In this document: positions 27,488 through 39,105 of the stretch, one piece after another
Layout of the letters: every line of letters starts with the position of its first letter
Position numbering within the stretch: the stretch's first letter is position 1
DNA from: Nocardia bhagyanarayanae
GTDB taxonomy: Bacteria > Actinomycetota > Actinomycetes > Mycobacteriales > Mycobacteriaceae
DNA: 64,000 nucleotides
Reading direction: 5' to 3'
Assembly (NCBI RefSeq): GCF_006716565.1
Contig: NZ_VFPG01000001.1
Location: 4,154,001 to 4,218,000, forward strand
The notes under the pieces: generated by a model
Database searches by the model: none
What the model was told of the DNA's origin: nothing
What the model saw: only the letters and a program-made list of their open reading frames with translations
Made by a program: the position numbers and the translations under genes

Positions 27488-28292
27488 CGCCTGCGCCGAT
27501 CGCCGTGGCCGGTGCGGAACTCGCCGATCGATCACCGATCTGCTCGAAGCGGGACTGCGCGTATTCGTAGGCGTCCCTCGGGACGACGTTGCCGCCGGAG
27601 AACGGGCGGTCCAGATTGTGGATGGCGAGCACAGCGGCGCCGACCACCACGCCGAGCAGCACGGTCATCGCGACGCTGCGCCTGGTCACCCGCAGGCCCG
27701 ACAGCACCGGGCTGAGCAGCAGCAGAACCGTGCCGAAAAACAATGCGACATAGAGGAATCGAGGGACGCTGCGGTCGGCGTCGACGGCCCGGTCGTGCCG
27801 TGACTGGGCGACCTGGTCGAGTCCGGCGAGCGCCGCCGCGCGCGTATCGCTCGTCGCGGTATCGCTCGAGGGCACCGCGGTGACGCTGGCGCGCAGCGTG
27901 TCGAAAGTATCCTGGGTGACCGGACTCAGCTTGCGTTCGGCGTCCATCACCGCCCACTCCCCGGTGACGACCTGTTCGGTGTACGCGCGCACCAGACCCT
28001 GGACGCGCTGCCGGTCGTCGTCGGGCAGCCCCTCCGCGGCCAGGTAGGTGTCCACCAGCGCTTTCGATTCCGCGACGGTGTGATTGTGCGCGTTCTGGTA
28101 CTGCTGCCAGCAGATCACCACGACGAACGCGACGACAGCGGTGAAGAACGTCTTGATGAGGTCGAGCACCAGGGTTCCGGACGCCTCGTCGCTGGTCTGC
28201 CGCCACGATTCCGGGCGAAGACGGTCGCCCACCACGAACACCGTCAGCGCCGAGACCGCCGCGGCAACCGGAAAGATCAATTCCAAGGCCAT
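27471..28292 (-). CDS. DUF4239 membrane protein
   Basis: A 273-residue membrane protein. Two N-terminal helices (near residues 5-22 and 45-65), a soluble middle (near 70-180) and two C-terminal helices (near 190-235) with HNLDRPFSGG correspond to the bestrophin-like DUF4239 family of unknown function. The ATG at 28292 is preceded by GGAAGG; a GTG at 28313 is an alternative. Its end overlaps the start of the repeat-protein gene, so the two are probably one unit. Confidence 0.78.
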   Translation of the reverse strand: MALELIFPVAAAVSALTVFVVGDRLRPESWRQTSDEASGTLVLDLIKTFFTAVVAFVVVICWQQYQNAHNHTVAESKALVDTYLAAEGLPDDDRQRVQGLVRAYTEQVVTGEWAVMDAERKLSPVTQDTFDTLRASVTAVPSSDTATSDTRAAALAGLDQVAQSRHDRAVDADRSVPRFLYVALFFGTVLLLLSPVLSGLRVTRRSVAMTVLLGVVVGAAVLAIHNLDRPFSGGNVVPRDAYEYAQSRFEQIGDRSASSAPATAIGAGDVPHR

Positions 28293-28496
28293 ATCGGGCA
28301 CCGCCTTCCGCACAACTGGGCCGCCGGGGTGACACCCCGGCGTGTGGCGTGATCGCGGACAGCAGCGATCGTCAGTGATTCGGGGCGGTGCTCCGGAAGG
28401 ATGAGATCCCTTGGCGTGTCGCGCATTCGGTGAGTCGCGGTGTGGCGACCGGGTTTTCGGAATGTCGTCCGCTCACCGACCGGGCCGAGCGGTCGG

Positions 28497-28502
28497 TACT
28501 GT
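28497..28502 (+). promoter_or_regulatory. candidate -10 hexamer (leaderless) of the gene at 28509
   Basis: TCGGTACTGT with the hexamer TACTGT at 28497-28502, 6 nt before the ATG at 28509. It is the same arrangement as at the HAD, META, 43280 and 44727 genes. Confidence 0.45.
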
Positions 28503-28508
28503 GGCCTC

Positions 28509-29060
28509 ATGAGAATCGGGGGAATCGATTGGCGGCGTGGGGCGCCACGGTGGTGGGTCGTCACGGCGCTCGGCACCGCGGGGCTCGCCGCGGTCTGCTG
28601 TCTCGGTCTGGTCGTCCAGGAGGTGACCGACAGCGACAGCGACGACGGCACGATGCTTCTACTGTTGGGGCTGCTCACGGCCGGAGTGCTGTGGATGGTC
28701 TGCGGCGTGATCGGATTGATCGCCTACGACAACGCGCGACTGAGCCTGATCGCGCCGCTGGTTGTCGCTCTCGCGGTCGCGCTGTTCTGGGGGGAGCTAC
28801 CGGCACACCTCGGGTGGTGGCTGTCGAAGGGCAGCCTCGACCGGGCGGCCACGGAATGCGTCCCATCCGAAACGAGCGCGCGCTATGGCACGTACACGGT
28901 CGTCAGCGTCGAGCCGTACGAAGGCGGTTGCCTGTTCAGCACGGGGCGCGGCTGGCTCACCAAGAAGGGCTTCGCCTACATGCCGAACGGAGCGCCGCAG
29001 CCGAAGGGCGAGTACGACTATCGCTTCGAACCGTACGACGGTCCGTGGTACCGGTACTGA
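28509..29060 (+). CDS. hypothetical membrane protein
   Basis: A 183-residue protein of unknown function. Three hydrophobic helices (near residues 17-37, 48-68 and 76-95) are followed by an extracellular or periplasmic-like tail of about 85 residues with two Cys (ATECVPSE and GGCLFSTG) that could form a disulfide, ending in an aromatic run (YDYRFEPYDGPWYRY). I recognise no family. It converges with the SRPBCC gene. Confidence 0.6.
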   Translation: MRIGGIDWRRGAPRWWVVTALGTAGLAAVCCLGLVVQEVTDSDSDDGTMLLLLGLLTAGVLWMVCGVIGLIAYDNARLSLIAPLVVALAVALFWGELPAHLGWWLSKGSLDRAATECVPSETSARYGTYTVVSVEPYEGGCLFSTGRGWLTKKGFAYMPNGAPQPKGEYDYRFEPYDGPWYRY

Positions 29061-29094
29061 ATCAGCGGTCCGGCGTTGGGGAACGGCAGGTCGT

Positions 29095-29574
29095 TCAGCG
29101 GTATTCCGCCGCGAGTTCCGGATAGTCCGCCCAGTTCGGCAGCGGCCGGTACTCCAGGTAGGCGGTGAGCCGGTCCAGCAGGTACTGCCAGCGCGGCCCG
29201 ACGGAACTCGCTTCGGGGTGACAGAGGTGGCGGCGGACGAGTTCCAGATTGGTGACGACGCCGACCTGGGTCAGGCGCAGCTCGACGATGCAGCCGTCGA
29301 TGTGCACGACGAGTTCGTGGGGCGCCACGCAGTGCTCGACACGGACCGCGATCGGACCAGCGACGGGACCGTCCACCGGCTCGATCGTGTAGTTGCCGTT
29401 GCCGCCCGACACCGCGCCCAGCCAACGCTCGAGCTGGCTCCGCGACGTGCACGCCGACCACACGTCCAGCACCGGCTGACGGTAGGACCGCAGGTAGTGC
29501 AGCAGCACGCGATCGTCGCCCTCGGTCGCGTCGTGCTCGGGTCGCACCTCGCCCAGGATGGACATCGTGGTCAT
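29095..29574 (-). CDS. SRPBCC/AHSA1-like domain protein
   Basis: A 159-residue protein with the layout of a START/SRPBCC ligand-binding fold: an N-terminal amphipathic segment (YLRSYRQPVLDVWSACTSRSQLERWLG), a middle beta sheet (GNYTIEPVDGPVAGPIAVRVEHC) and a C-terminal helix (WQYLLDRLTAYLEYR). The role is unknown. ATG 29574 has AGGACG before it; an in-frame upstream extension has no support. It lies 21 nt after the 3' side of the hydrophobic-protein gene's downstream gap and before the E1 gene's 3' end. Confidence 0.6.
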   Translation of the reverse strand: MTTMSILGEVRPEHDATEGDDRVLLHYLRSYRQPVLDVWSACTSRSQLERWLGAVSGGNGNYTIEPVDGPVAGPIAVRVEHCVAPHELVVHIDGCIVELRLTQVGVVTNLELVRRHLCHPEASSVGPRWQYLLDRLTAYLEYRPLPNWADYPELAAEYR

Positions 29575-29670
29575 CGTCCTGCCTTTCGCCGCGGTCACCA
29601 TTGCTTTGTCCAGGGTATTTCCCGCCGCCGCCAGTCGAACCGCGAACACGCGGATCCGCCCGGAACCTGT

Positions 29671-32010
29671 CTAGTCGGCGAGCAGCTCCGCCGCGGCCTT
29701 CTCGATGCCGGTCTCGTCCAGCAGGACGGTGTCCGCCGCGGGCCCGAGCGGGACGAAGCTGTCCGTGCTGGTCACCCGCGCGACGCGACCGGCGAAACCG
29801 GCGTCGATCAGCGCGGTGCACACCGATTCCGAAACGCCGCCGCTGTGGCGGGTTTCGTCGGCGACGAGGACGCGGCCGGTCGCGCGGGCGTGCGCGAGCA
29901 GATCGGCGACCGGCAGCGGGCTCAGCCAACGCAGGTCGAGCACGCGGGCTCGGACACCGCGCGACGCGAGCCGGTCCGCCACCCGCAGGCTCATCGGTAC
30001 GCCGTTGCCGAAGCTCACGATCGTGAGGTCGCCGCCGTCGCCGTAGACGCGGGCGCGGCCGATCTCCACGTGCGGCCCGGCGGCGGGGGCCGACCACGCA
30101 CCGTCTCCAGGATGCAGGTCCTTGGTGTGGTACAGCGCGATGGGTTCGAGGTACACGCACACCCGTCCGTCCACCCGCGCCGCCGAGACGCAGGTGCGCA
30201 GCAGCGCCGCCGCGTCGTCGGCGCGAGACGGCACCGCGATCACCAGCCCGGGGATGTCACGCAGCGCCGCAACGGAATTGTCGTTGTGGAAGTGTCCGCC
30301 GAAGCCCTTCTGGTAGGCGAGCCCCGCGATCCGCACCACCATCGGATTGCGGTAGCGGCCGTGCGAGAAGAACTGGAGGGTGGCCGCCTCGCCGCGCAAC
30401 TGGTCGGCCGCGTTGTGCAGGTAGGCGAGGTACTGGATCTCCGGAATCGGGACGAAACCGGCGAGCCCGGCGCCGAGCGCGGTGCCGAGCACACTCTGTT
30501 CGTCGAGCAGCGTGTCGAAGACGCGGCGCGCGCCGAAACGCTTCTGCAAGCACTTGGTGACGCCGTACACGCCGCCTTTGCGGCCGACGTCCTCGCCGAA
30601 CACCAGCACGTCGGGGTCGCGCGCGAGCAGGTCCGCCAGGGTGTGATTGATCGCCTGCGCGACGGTCGTCGCGGGTTCGCTCGCGGACGCGGTGGTGCGG
30701 GTCGTGCGACGGTCCGGACCCGTGAGACGCGCGCCGTACCGGGATGCCGTGCCGGGCGCCTCGGACCGCGAATCCGCCTGGTCGTGCACCGCCGTCCGGC
30801 CAGGGGGTGCATCGGAAGCGTGGTCGGCGCGCTGCGGCGCCCCGGACGTCCCGGCGCGCAGCACGTCGGCCCGGACCGCCTCCGGGTGCGCGGGCGCCAA
30901 GGGCGCGGTGACGGCCGCCGCGGACGTCAGTTTGGGTTCGCGCCAGACCAATTCGGCCATGGCGGTCACCCGGTGCCCGATTTCGTCGTAGAGCGCGACG
31001 ACCTCGTCCGGCTTGGACAGCCCCCGTTCGACGAGCACCCGGGCCGTCGCGACGACCGGGTCACGCACCAGATCGGCCGCGATGTCGGCGGGACGGCGAT
31101 ACGCGGTCTCCATGTCCGAACCGGCGTGGCCGAGCAACCGCACCGTGCGCAGCCGCAGGAACGCGGGCTTGCGCTGCTCGCGCACCCAGCGCACGGCGCG
31201 TTCGGACGCGGTCAGCGCGTCGATCGGATCGCAGCCGTCGGCGTCGAAGTAGGCCAGGCCGGGTCGTGTACCGTACGCGTGCTCGATCCACTCCGGCGGC
31301 GTCGGCACGCTGATGCCGATACCGTTGTCCTCGCAGACGAACAGGATCGGCACCGGAATCCCTTGGTGCGCGGTGTGCATCGCGGTGTTGACGGCTCCCG
31401 CGGCCGTCGAGTGGTTGGCCGAGGCATCGCCGAAAGTGCAGAGCACCACCGAGTCCCGCGGCCATTCCGAGGGGATGCCGAGCCGCGCCGCCCGGTCGAT
31501 CGCGAAGGCCAGCCCGACCGCCCGCGGCAGATGTGAGGCGATGGTGGAGGTCTGCGGGATCACGTGCGCCGGTTTGCTGCCGAAGACCTTGTGCCTGCCG
31601 CCGGAGATGGGGTCGACCGCCGCGGCGACAACGCCGAGCAGCACGTCGCGGATCGGATCCAGCCCCGGCACCCGGCGCGCGCGGTGCACGAAGAACGCGC
31701 CCGACCGATAGTGCAGCAGCGCCGGATCGGTGGCCCGCGTGGCGACCGAGAGCGCCGCGTTGCCCTCGTGGCCGGACGAGCCGATGCTGTAGTAGCCGCG
31801 CTTGGCCACGCCGAGCGCGCGCGCCGCCAGATCGAGATGCCTGCTCGTGGCCTGCGCGTCGAAGAGCTCCCACAGCATGTCCGGGGAGATGCCGGGTCCG
31901 AGGTTCTCGTCGCGAACATGCCGCGGCGCCAGCGTGCCGATCTCGGCGCGGAACCGCTCGTCCAAAGCTCGTGCCGGATTCGCGCCGGATTCCGGCGACA
32001 CCCCGCTCAT
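29671..32010 (-). CDS. fused E1 alpha-beta 2-oxoacid dehydrogenase
   Basis: A 779-residue thiamine-diphosphate enzyme that joins the E1 alpha and E1 beta halves of a branched-chain 2-oxoacid-type dehydrogenase. The alpha half (near 1-360) carries the ThDP/Mg motif FGDASANH (194-) to EDN (near 229) and the HEGNAA segment. The beta half (near 448-779) begins TVAQAINHTLADLLARDPDVLVFGEDVG and contains the FVPIPEIQYLAYLHNAADQL pattern. They are joined by an Ala/Arg/Thr-rich linker (near 361-447). No E2 or E3 gene lies nearby, so its acyltransferase partner must be encoded elsewhere. Confidence 0.9.
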   Translation of the reverse strand: MSGVSPESGANPARALDERFRAEIGTLAPRHVRDENLGPGISPDMLWELFDAQATSRHLDLAARALGVAKRGYYSIGSSGHEGNAALSVATRATDPALLHYRSGAFFVHRARRVPGLDPIRDVLLGVVAAAVDPISGGRHKVFGSKPAHVIPQTSTIASHLPRAVGLAFAIDRAARLGIPSEWPRDSVVLCTFGDASANHSTAAGAVNTAMHTAHQGIPVPILFVCEDNGIGISVPTPPEWIEHAYGTRPGLAYFDADGCDPIDALTASERAVRWVREQRKPAFLRLRTVRLLGHAGSDMETAYRRPADIAADLVRDPVVATARVLVERGLSKPDEVVALYDEIGHRVTAMAELVWREPKLTSAAAVTAPLAPAHPEAVRADVLRAGTSGAPQRADHASDAPPGRTAVHDQADSRSEAPGTASRYGARLTGPDRRTTRTTASASEPATTVAQAINHTLADLLARDPDVLVFGEDVGRKGGVYGVTKCLQKRFGARRVFDTLLDEQSVLGTALGAGLAGFVPIPEIQYLAYLHNAADQLRGEAATLQFFSHGRYRNPMVVRIAGLAYQKGFGGHFHNDNSVAALRDIPGLVIAVPSRADDAAALLRTCVSAARVDGRVCVYLEPIALYHTKDLHPGDGAWSAPAAGPHVEIGRARVYGDGGDLTIVSFGNGVPMSLRVADRLASRGVRARVLDLRWLSPLPVADLLAHARATGRVLVADETRHSGGVSESVCTALIDAGFAGRVARVTSTDSFVPLGPAADTVLLDETGIEKAAAELLAD

Positions 32011-32134
32011 CGCTGCCCCGTGCGCGGCGAGCAGGGGTGACCGGCGCGGGCCGCGCGGCCACGCCGCCGGTGCGTCGAGCCACCGGTGGGGTCGTCGACG
32101 AGCAGGTGCGGCACCCGACCTCCGTTGTCGAAAG

Positions 32135-32177
32135 CGCTGAGTGCGATGAACGCGCTCGGCGTTCGACGTACTCAGCG
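32135..32177 (-). terminator. terminator after pgl
   Basis: A 19-bp near-continuous stem: CGCTGAGT and GAACGC on the left pair with GCGTTC and ACTCAGCG on the right, with a 5x5 internal part that mostly pairs and a GCTCG loop. It starts 12 nt past the pgl stop codon. Reading the reverse strand, CTTTCGACAA follows. Confidence 0.7.
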
Positions 32178-32193
32178 TTCGAATGTACTCAGC
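32161..32193. repeat. short tandem repeat at the end of pgl
   Basis: GTTCGACGTACTCAGC (32161-32176) is followed at once by GTTCGAATGTACTCAGC (32177-32193), a 16/17-bp tandem pair. The first copy forms the right arm of the hairpin; the second overlaps the pgl stop codon. Confidence 0.6.
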
Positions 32194-32929
32194 GCAGCGC
32201 GCTCGCGGCTTCTCTATCCAGTAACCACGTGGTGGATTCCTGCCCGGCCGCGCCCGCGGCGGGAATGTCGATCGGCTCGGCGCCGCCGACCGCCGCGGCG
32301 ACCGCTTCGGCCTTGCCGGCCCCGGCGACGACCAGCATCACGTGCCGCGAGCGCCGCACGGCGGGCAGCGTCAGCGTGACGCGGACCGGCGGCGGCTTGG
32401 GGGAATTCGTCACGGCGACAACGAGTTCGTGCTCCTCGCGCACCGCGTCGGTGCCCGGGAACAGCGAGTTGATGTGCGCGTCGGGGCCCATGCCGAGCAG
32501 GTGCACGTCGAACGCGCCGTGCTCGGCGAGGTGGGCGTGCACCGCCGCCGAGTACTCGGCCGCGGCCTCGACCGGATCGGGGTACTCGCCGTCGGACGTC
32601 GCCACCGGGTGCACCCTGGCGTGATCGACCGGCACATGGTCGAGCAGCGCCTGCCTGGCCTGCAACTCGTTGCGCTCGGGATCACCCGCGGGAACGAAAC
32701 GCTCGTCCCCCCAGAAGATGTCGAGCCGCGACCAGTCGATGTCGCCGGGCGACTTGCGCACCTGCTCGAGCATCGCGATGCCGGTGCCGCCACCGGTCAG
32801 CACCACCGACGCGGAGCCGCGCTCGGCCTGCGCGGCCGTCACCACCTGCACGAAGCGGGCGGCCGCCGCGGCGACGAGCGTGTCGGCGTCTGGGTGGACC
32901 TCTACGGTGTCGCTGGGAGTCTCACTCAT
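32189..32929 (-). CDS. pgl: 6-phosphogluconolactonase
   Basis: 6-phosphogluconolactonase (246 aa, DevB/SOL type) hydrolyses 6-phosphogluconolactone, the second oxidative pentose phosphate step. VVLTGGGTGIAML (near residue 43), IFWGDERFV (near 71) and LLGMGPDAHINSLFPG (near 143) are the family motifs; the usual Gly of PDGH is Ala. It is the last gene of tkt-tal-zwf-opcA-pgl and its start overlaps the opcA end by 8 nt. A hairpin terminator follows. Confidence 0.95.
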   Translation of the reverse strand: MSETPSDTVEVHPDADTLVAAAAARFVQVVTAAQAERGSASVVLTGGGTGIAMLEQVRKSPGDIDWSRLDIFWGDERFVPAGDPERNELQARQALLDHVPVDHARVHPVATSDGEYPDPVEAAAEYSAAVHAHLAEHGAFDVHLLGMGPDAHINSLFPGTDAVREEHELVVAVTNSPKPPPVRVTLTLPAVRRSRHVMLVVAGAGKAEAVAAAVGGAEPIDIPAAGAAGQESTTWLLDREAASALR

Positions 32930-33842
32930 AGGTCACCTTCTCGATTCCGGCGAGGGCTTCGTGATAGATCTCGTCGGCGTCGAGCCGACGCAGTTCCTCG
33001 GCGAGGCAGTCGCGAGTCTCCCGCCGCGCCAAGGCGATTCGCTGATCGGGATCACCGGTGCGGGTGAGCGTCGCGGTGCGCCCGGTCTGCGGGCGTTCGA
33101 TGGCCATGGACACCGACGGTCGGTTCACCTCCACCCGCAGGGCGCCCGTGCGCCTGCGCACCGGGCAGCCCAGCCGGGCGGCCAGCCAGCCGGCGAGCAT
33201 GTCCAGCGCGGGCTCGTCGCGCAGCCCCGACACGGTCACCGACTCGACCGGTTCGAAGGGCGGCTCGTCCAGCGAGGCGGCGAGCAGCGCCCGCCAGTAG
33301 GTGATCCGGCTCCACGCCAGGTCGGTGTCGCCCGAGGCGTAGGAGCCGCGCCGCTTCTTGATCGTCGCCTGCGGGTCGGCGGCGAAAGTGGCGTCGGTGA
33401 TGCGCCGGGTCGCCAGTCGTCCCACCGAGTCCTTGGACGGGAACTCCGGCGCGCCCCGCGGCCACCACGCCACCACCGGGGTGTCGGGCAGCAGGAACGG
33501 GATGACGACGCTGCTCTCGTGGCTCACCAGCTCGCCCTGCAGACGCAACACGATCACCTCGGCCGCGCCCGCGTCACCGCCCACCCGGATCTGGGCGTCG
33601 AGCTTGGTCTCGGCCTCGCGGTCGCCGCGCGCGAGAACCACCACGCGACAAGGGTGTTCGCGGCTGGCGTCGTTGGCCGCGTCGATGGCGTCCTCGGCTT
33701 CGGAGCTGTCCAGCGTGCACACCACCAGGGTGAGCACCCGGCCCATGGTGATGACGCCGTTGCTCTCGCGCAGCTGCACCAGGCGCTTGGTGACCGCGCC
33801 GGTCGTGGTGTCGGGCATGTCGATGATCACGGGCGCCGCCAT
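32922..33842 (-). CDS. opcA: glucose-6-phosphate dehydrogenase assembly protein OpcA
   Basis: OpcA (306 aa) is an allosteric or assembly partner of glucose-6-phosphate dehydrogenase in actinobacteria and cyanobacteria. The N terminus begins IDMPDTTTGAVTKRLVQLRE. LVVCTLD and VVAWWPRGAPEFPSKD (near residue 125) are typical. The ATG at 33842 overlaps zwf by 16 nt, and the protein's own end overlaps pgl by 8 nt, implying coupled synthesis. A longer in-frame upstream extension lies inside zwf and is rejected. Confidence 0.95.
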   Translation of the reverse strand: MAAPVIIDMPDTTTGAVTKRLVQLRESNGVITMGRVLTLVVCTLDSSEAEDAIDAANDASREHPCRVVVLARGDREAETKLDAQIRVGGDAGAAEVIVLRLQGELVSHESSVVIPFLLPDTPVVAWWPRGAPEFPSKDSVGRLATRRITDATFAADPQATIKKRRGSYASGDTDLAWSRITYWRALLAASLDEPPFEPVESVTVSGLRDEPALDMLAGWLAARLGCPVRRRTGALRVEVNRPSVSMAIERPQTGRTATLTRTGDPDQRIALARRETRDCLAEELRRLDADEIYHEALAGIEKVTYE

Positions 33843-35392
33843 TCCCGGCCGGTGCGCTCGAGCATCTCGTCGGCCGAGGCCGGACCCCACGTGCCCGCGG
33901 GATACGGATCGGGTGTGCCGTCCGCCGCCCACCGCTCGAGCACCGGATCCAGGATGCGCCAGGACAATTCGACCTCCGCGTTCACCGGGAACAGCGACGG
34001 CACCCCGAGCAGCACGTCGAGGATCAGGCGTTCGTAGGCCTCGGGGGAGGACTCGGTGAACGCCTCGCCGTAACTGAAATCCATGTTGACGTCGCGCACT
34101 TCCATGCCCGAGCCCGGCACCTTCGAGCCGAAGCGCATGGTGATGCCCTCGTCCGGCTGCACACGGATCACGAGTGCATTTTGACCCAGTTCCTCGGTCA
34201 TGGTCTGATCGAAGGGCAGGTGCGGCGCCCGCTTGAAGACCACCGCGATCTCGGTCACCCTGCGGCCCAAGCGCTTTCCGGTGCGCAGGTAGAACGGCAC
34301 GCCCGCCCAGCGCCGGGTGTCGACCTCGAGGGTGATCGCCGCGTAGGTCTCGGTCTTGGACTGCGGGTCGAAACCCTCCTCGTCGAGCAGGCCGACGACG
34401 TGCTCGCCGCCCTGCCAGCCCTCCGAGTACTGCCCGCGCGCCGTGGTCTCCTCCAGCGGCTCCACCAGTTTGGTCGCCGAGAGCACCTTGATCTTCTCGG
34501 TCTGCAACTGCTTGGGCTCGAAGCTGATCGGCTCCTCCATGGCGGTGAGCGCGAGCAGTTGCAGCAGATGGTTCTGGATGACGTCGCGGGCCGCGCCGAT
34601 GCCGTCGTAGTAGCCCGCGCGGCCGCCGAGGCCGATGTCCTCGGCCATGGTGATCTGGACGTGGTCGACGTAGTTGGCGTTCCAGATCGGGTCGAACAGC
34701 TGGTTGGCGAAGCGCAGCGCCAGGATGTTCTGCACCGTCTCCTTGCCGAGATAGTGATCGATGCGGAACACCGTCTCCTCCGGGAACACCCGGTTGACCA
34801 GCGCGTTGAGCTCGACGGCACTGTCCAGGTCGTGCCCGAACGGCTTCTCGATCACCACCCGCCGCCACGGCTTGCGCCCGGCGATGTCGGTGGTGGTCGG
34901 CTGCGCGAGCTTGTGCTCGGAGAGTTGGTCGAGCACCACCGGGAACATGTTCGGCGGAATCGACAGGTAGAAGGCGTGATTGCCGCCGGTGCCGCGCTCC
35001 TTGTCCAGCCTGCCGAGGGTGTCGGCGAGCTTGGCGAAGGCGGCGTCGTCGTCGAAGGTGCCCTGCACGAACCGGATTCCCTCCGCCAGGTGGTCCCAGA
35101 CCTCCTGGCGGAAGGGCGTGCGGGCGTGCGCCTTCACCGCGTCGAGCACGACCGCGGCGAAGTCCTCGTCCGCGTAGTCGCGCCGCGCGAAACCGACCAG
35201 CGCGAAACCCGGGGGCAGCAGCCCCCGGTTCGCCAGGTCGTAGATGGCGGGCATCAGTTTCTTGCGGGACAGGTCACCGGTGACACCGAAGATGACCATG
35301 CTGCAGGGTCCCGCGATCCGCGGCACCCGCTTGTCCCGCTCGTCGCGGAGTGGGTTCTTCCAGACTGCCGACGTTGTGGCCGTGCCTGCCAT
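33827..35392 (-). CDS. zwf: glucose-6-phosphate dehydrogenase
   Basis: G6PDH (521 aa) oxidises glucose 6-phosphate to the lactone with NADP or NAD, the entry of the pentose phosphate pathway. The nucleotide motif VIFGVTGDLSRKKL is near residue 34, the catalytic site RIDHYLGKE is near 215, and EKPFGHDL is near 192. The ATG at 35392 is 5 nt after the tal stop. The order tkt-tal-zwf-opcA-pgl matches M. tuberculosis, where it is zwf2. Confidence 0.98.
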   Translation of the reverse strand: MAGTATTSAVWKNPLRDERDKRVPRIAGPCSMVIFGVTGDLSRKKLMPAIYDLANRGLLPPGFALVGFARRDYADEDFAAVVLDAVKAHARTPFRQEVWDHLAEGIRFVQGTFDDDAAFAKLADTLGRLDKERGTGGNHAFYLSIPPNMFPVVLDQLSEHKLAQPTTTDIAGRKPWRRVVIEKPFGHDLDSAVELNALVNRVFPEETVFRIDHYLGKETVQNILALRFANQLFDPIWNANYVDHVQITMAEDIGLGGRAGYYDGIGAARDVIQNHLLQLLALTAMEEPISFEPKQLQTEKIKVLSATKLVEPLEETTARGQYSEGWQGGEHVVGLLDEEGFDPQSKTETYAAITLEVDTRRWAGVPFYLRTGKRLGRRVTEIAVVFKRAPHLPFDQTMTEELGQNALVIRVQPDEGITMRFGSKVPGSGMEVRDVNMDFSYGEAFTESSPEAYERLILDVLLGVPSLFPVNAEVELSWRILDPVLERWAADGTPDPYPAGTWGPASADEMLERTGREWRRP

Positions 35393-35397
35393 GGGAT

Positions 35398-36537
35398 TCA
35401 GTTGCCCCCGGCCGACGACGCTGCGCCCAACTCCTCGGCGGTGGCGGAAAGCAGTTCCTCCCAGGACTTCTCGAACTTGTCGACGCCCTCGCGCTCGAGC
35501 ACGTCGAACACGTCGTCCAGGTCGACGCCCACCGCGGCGAGCTTGTCGAAGACCTCCTTGGCCTCCGCCGCGGTGCCGCTGACGGTGTCGCCGCGGACCT
35601 CGCCGTGGTCGGCGACCGCCTCGAGCGTCTTCTCCGGCAAGGTGTTCACGGTGTTCGGGGCGACCAGCTCGGTGACGTAGAGGGTGTCGGGGTAGTCCGG
35701 GTTCTTGACGCCGGTCGACGCCCACAGCGGCCGCTGCCGGTTCGCGCCGACCGAGGCCAGGTGCGAGTAGGTGGAGGTGTGCTTGCCGCCGGCGAACACG
35801 TCCTGGTACTCGGCGTAGGCCAGGCGGGCGTTGGCCACACCGGCCTTGCCGCGCAGCGCCAGCGCCTCCTCGGAGCCGATCGCCTCCAGCCGCTTGTCGA
35901 TCTCGGTGTCCACCCGGGACACGAAGAACGAAGCGACGGAATGGATCTTGGCCAGGTCGTAGCCCGCGCCCTTGGCCTTGCGCAGACCGTCCAGGTAGGC
36001 GCCCATCACCGAGCGGTAGCGCGCCACCGAGAAGATCAGCGTGACGTTCACGCTGATGCCCTCGGCGATCACCGCGGTGATGGCGGGCAGGCCCGCCTCG
36101 GTCGCGGGGATCTTGATGAACAGGTTGGGGCGGTCCACCGTCTTCCACAGGTCGATGGCCTGTGCGACGGTCTTCTCGGCGTCGAAGGCCAGCCGCGGGT
36201 CGACCTCGATGGAGACCCGGCCGTCCACGCCGCCGGAGGACTCGTACACCCCGGCCAGCACGTCGCAGGCCGCGCGCACGTCGTCGGTGGTGATGGTGCG
36301 GATCGCCGCGTCGGCGTCCGCGCCCTGCGCGGCAAGCGCTTTCACCTGCGCGTCGTAGGCGTGGCCCTGGCTGAGCGCGCCCTGGAAGATCGTCGGGTTG
36401 GTGGTGACGCCGACGACGCTGCGGGTCGCGACCAGTTCGGCCAGGTTGCCGGACTGGATCCGGTCCCGCGACAGATCGTCGAGCCACACCGAGACGCCCG
36501 CCGCGGCCAGCGCGGCGAGGTTTTCGTTCTGTGCCAT
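35398..36537 (-). CDS. tal: transaldolase
   Basis: Transaldolase (379 aa, TalB-long actinobacterial type) moves a dihydroxyacetone unit between sugar phosphates. The Schiff-base Lys is Lys142 in [21 protein letters not shown] (near 45) and [17 protein letters not shown] (near 162) are typical. It lies 6 nt after tkt and 5 nt before zwf in the pentose phosphate operon. Confidence 0.98.
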   Translation of the reverse strand: MAQNENLAALAAAGVSVWLDDLSRDRIQSGNLAELVATRSVVGVTTNPTIFQGALSQGHAYDAQVKALAAQGADADAAIRTITTDDVRAACDVLAGVYESSGGVDGRVSIEVDPRLAFDAEKTVAQAIDLWKTVDRPNLFIKIPATEAGLPAITAVIAEGISVNVTLIFSVARYRSVMGAYLDGLRKAKGAGYDLAKIHSVASFFVSRVDTEIDKRLEAIGSEEALALRGKAGVANARLAYAEYQDVFAGGKHTSTYSHLASVGANRQRPLWASTGVKNPDYPDTLYVTELVAPNTVNTLPEKTLEAVADHGEVRGDTVSGTAAEAKEVFDKLAAVGVDLDDVFDVLEREGVDKFEKSWEELLSATAEELGAASSAGGN

Positions 36538-36543
36538 GAGGTC

Positions 36544-38685
<2,142 letters not shown>

Positions 38686-39105
38686 GACCGAGGTTCTCCT
38701 GACATTGGTCTCGTCGACGGCGGTGTTGGTAGCGGCGGTGGGAACGCACGGCAGCTGTGGCATGCATACCGGTTGTGTATCCAACCACCCTAGATGTGCC
38801 CGCTGGGCGCCATGCCGGGAACCCGCTTTAACGGCGCATCCAGGACTCGGCCGCGGCAGTGCGCGGGCTGATAGCGGACTGTGTCCTGGCGCACCGACGG
38901 GGCGCCGGGGCCTCGCGCCGGGCGGGGCTCGCGGCGGAGCGATGTCGGCGGGGGTCTACCATCCTCTGTAGTAGTAGCCGCGCCGCATTCGGCTGTAGGG
39001 CGCCGAGGCGGACGGACGTCCGGCGCTCGCGCATCCGTGACAGCGGGTTCGAGCGAGCTGCTCGTTCCATTGCCGGATGCGATGCACAGCGTGCGAGGAG
39101 AGACA
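38686..39105. promoter_or_regulatory. divergent tkt-ctaB intergenic region
   Basis: 420 bp without a credible gene. It must contain the promoters for the reverse pentose phosphate operon and for ctaB. A TACCAT hexamer at 38957-38962 is a possible ctaB -10, and TAGGGT on the reverse strand (about 38788-38793) a possible tkt -10. GAGGAG (39095-39100) is the ctaB ribosome binding site. I see no strong palindrome. Confidence 0.35.

Noticed and set aside
28762..31536. 924-codon open frame overlapping the E1 gene
   Set aside because: Arg/Gly/His-rich shadow with no family features. The E1 fusion explains the DNA.
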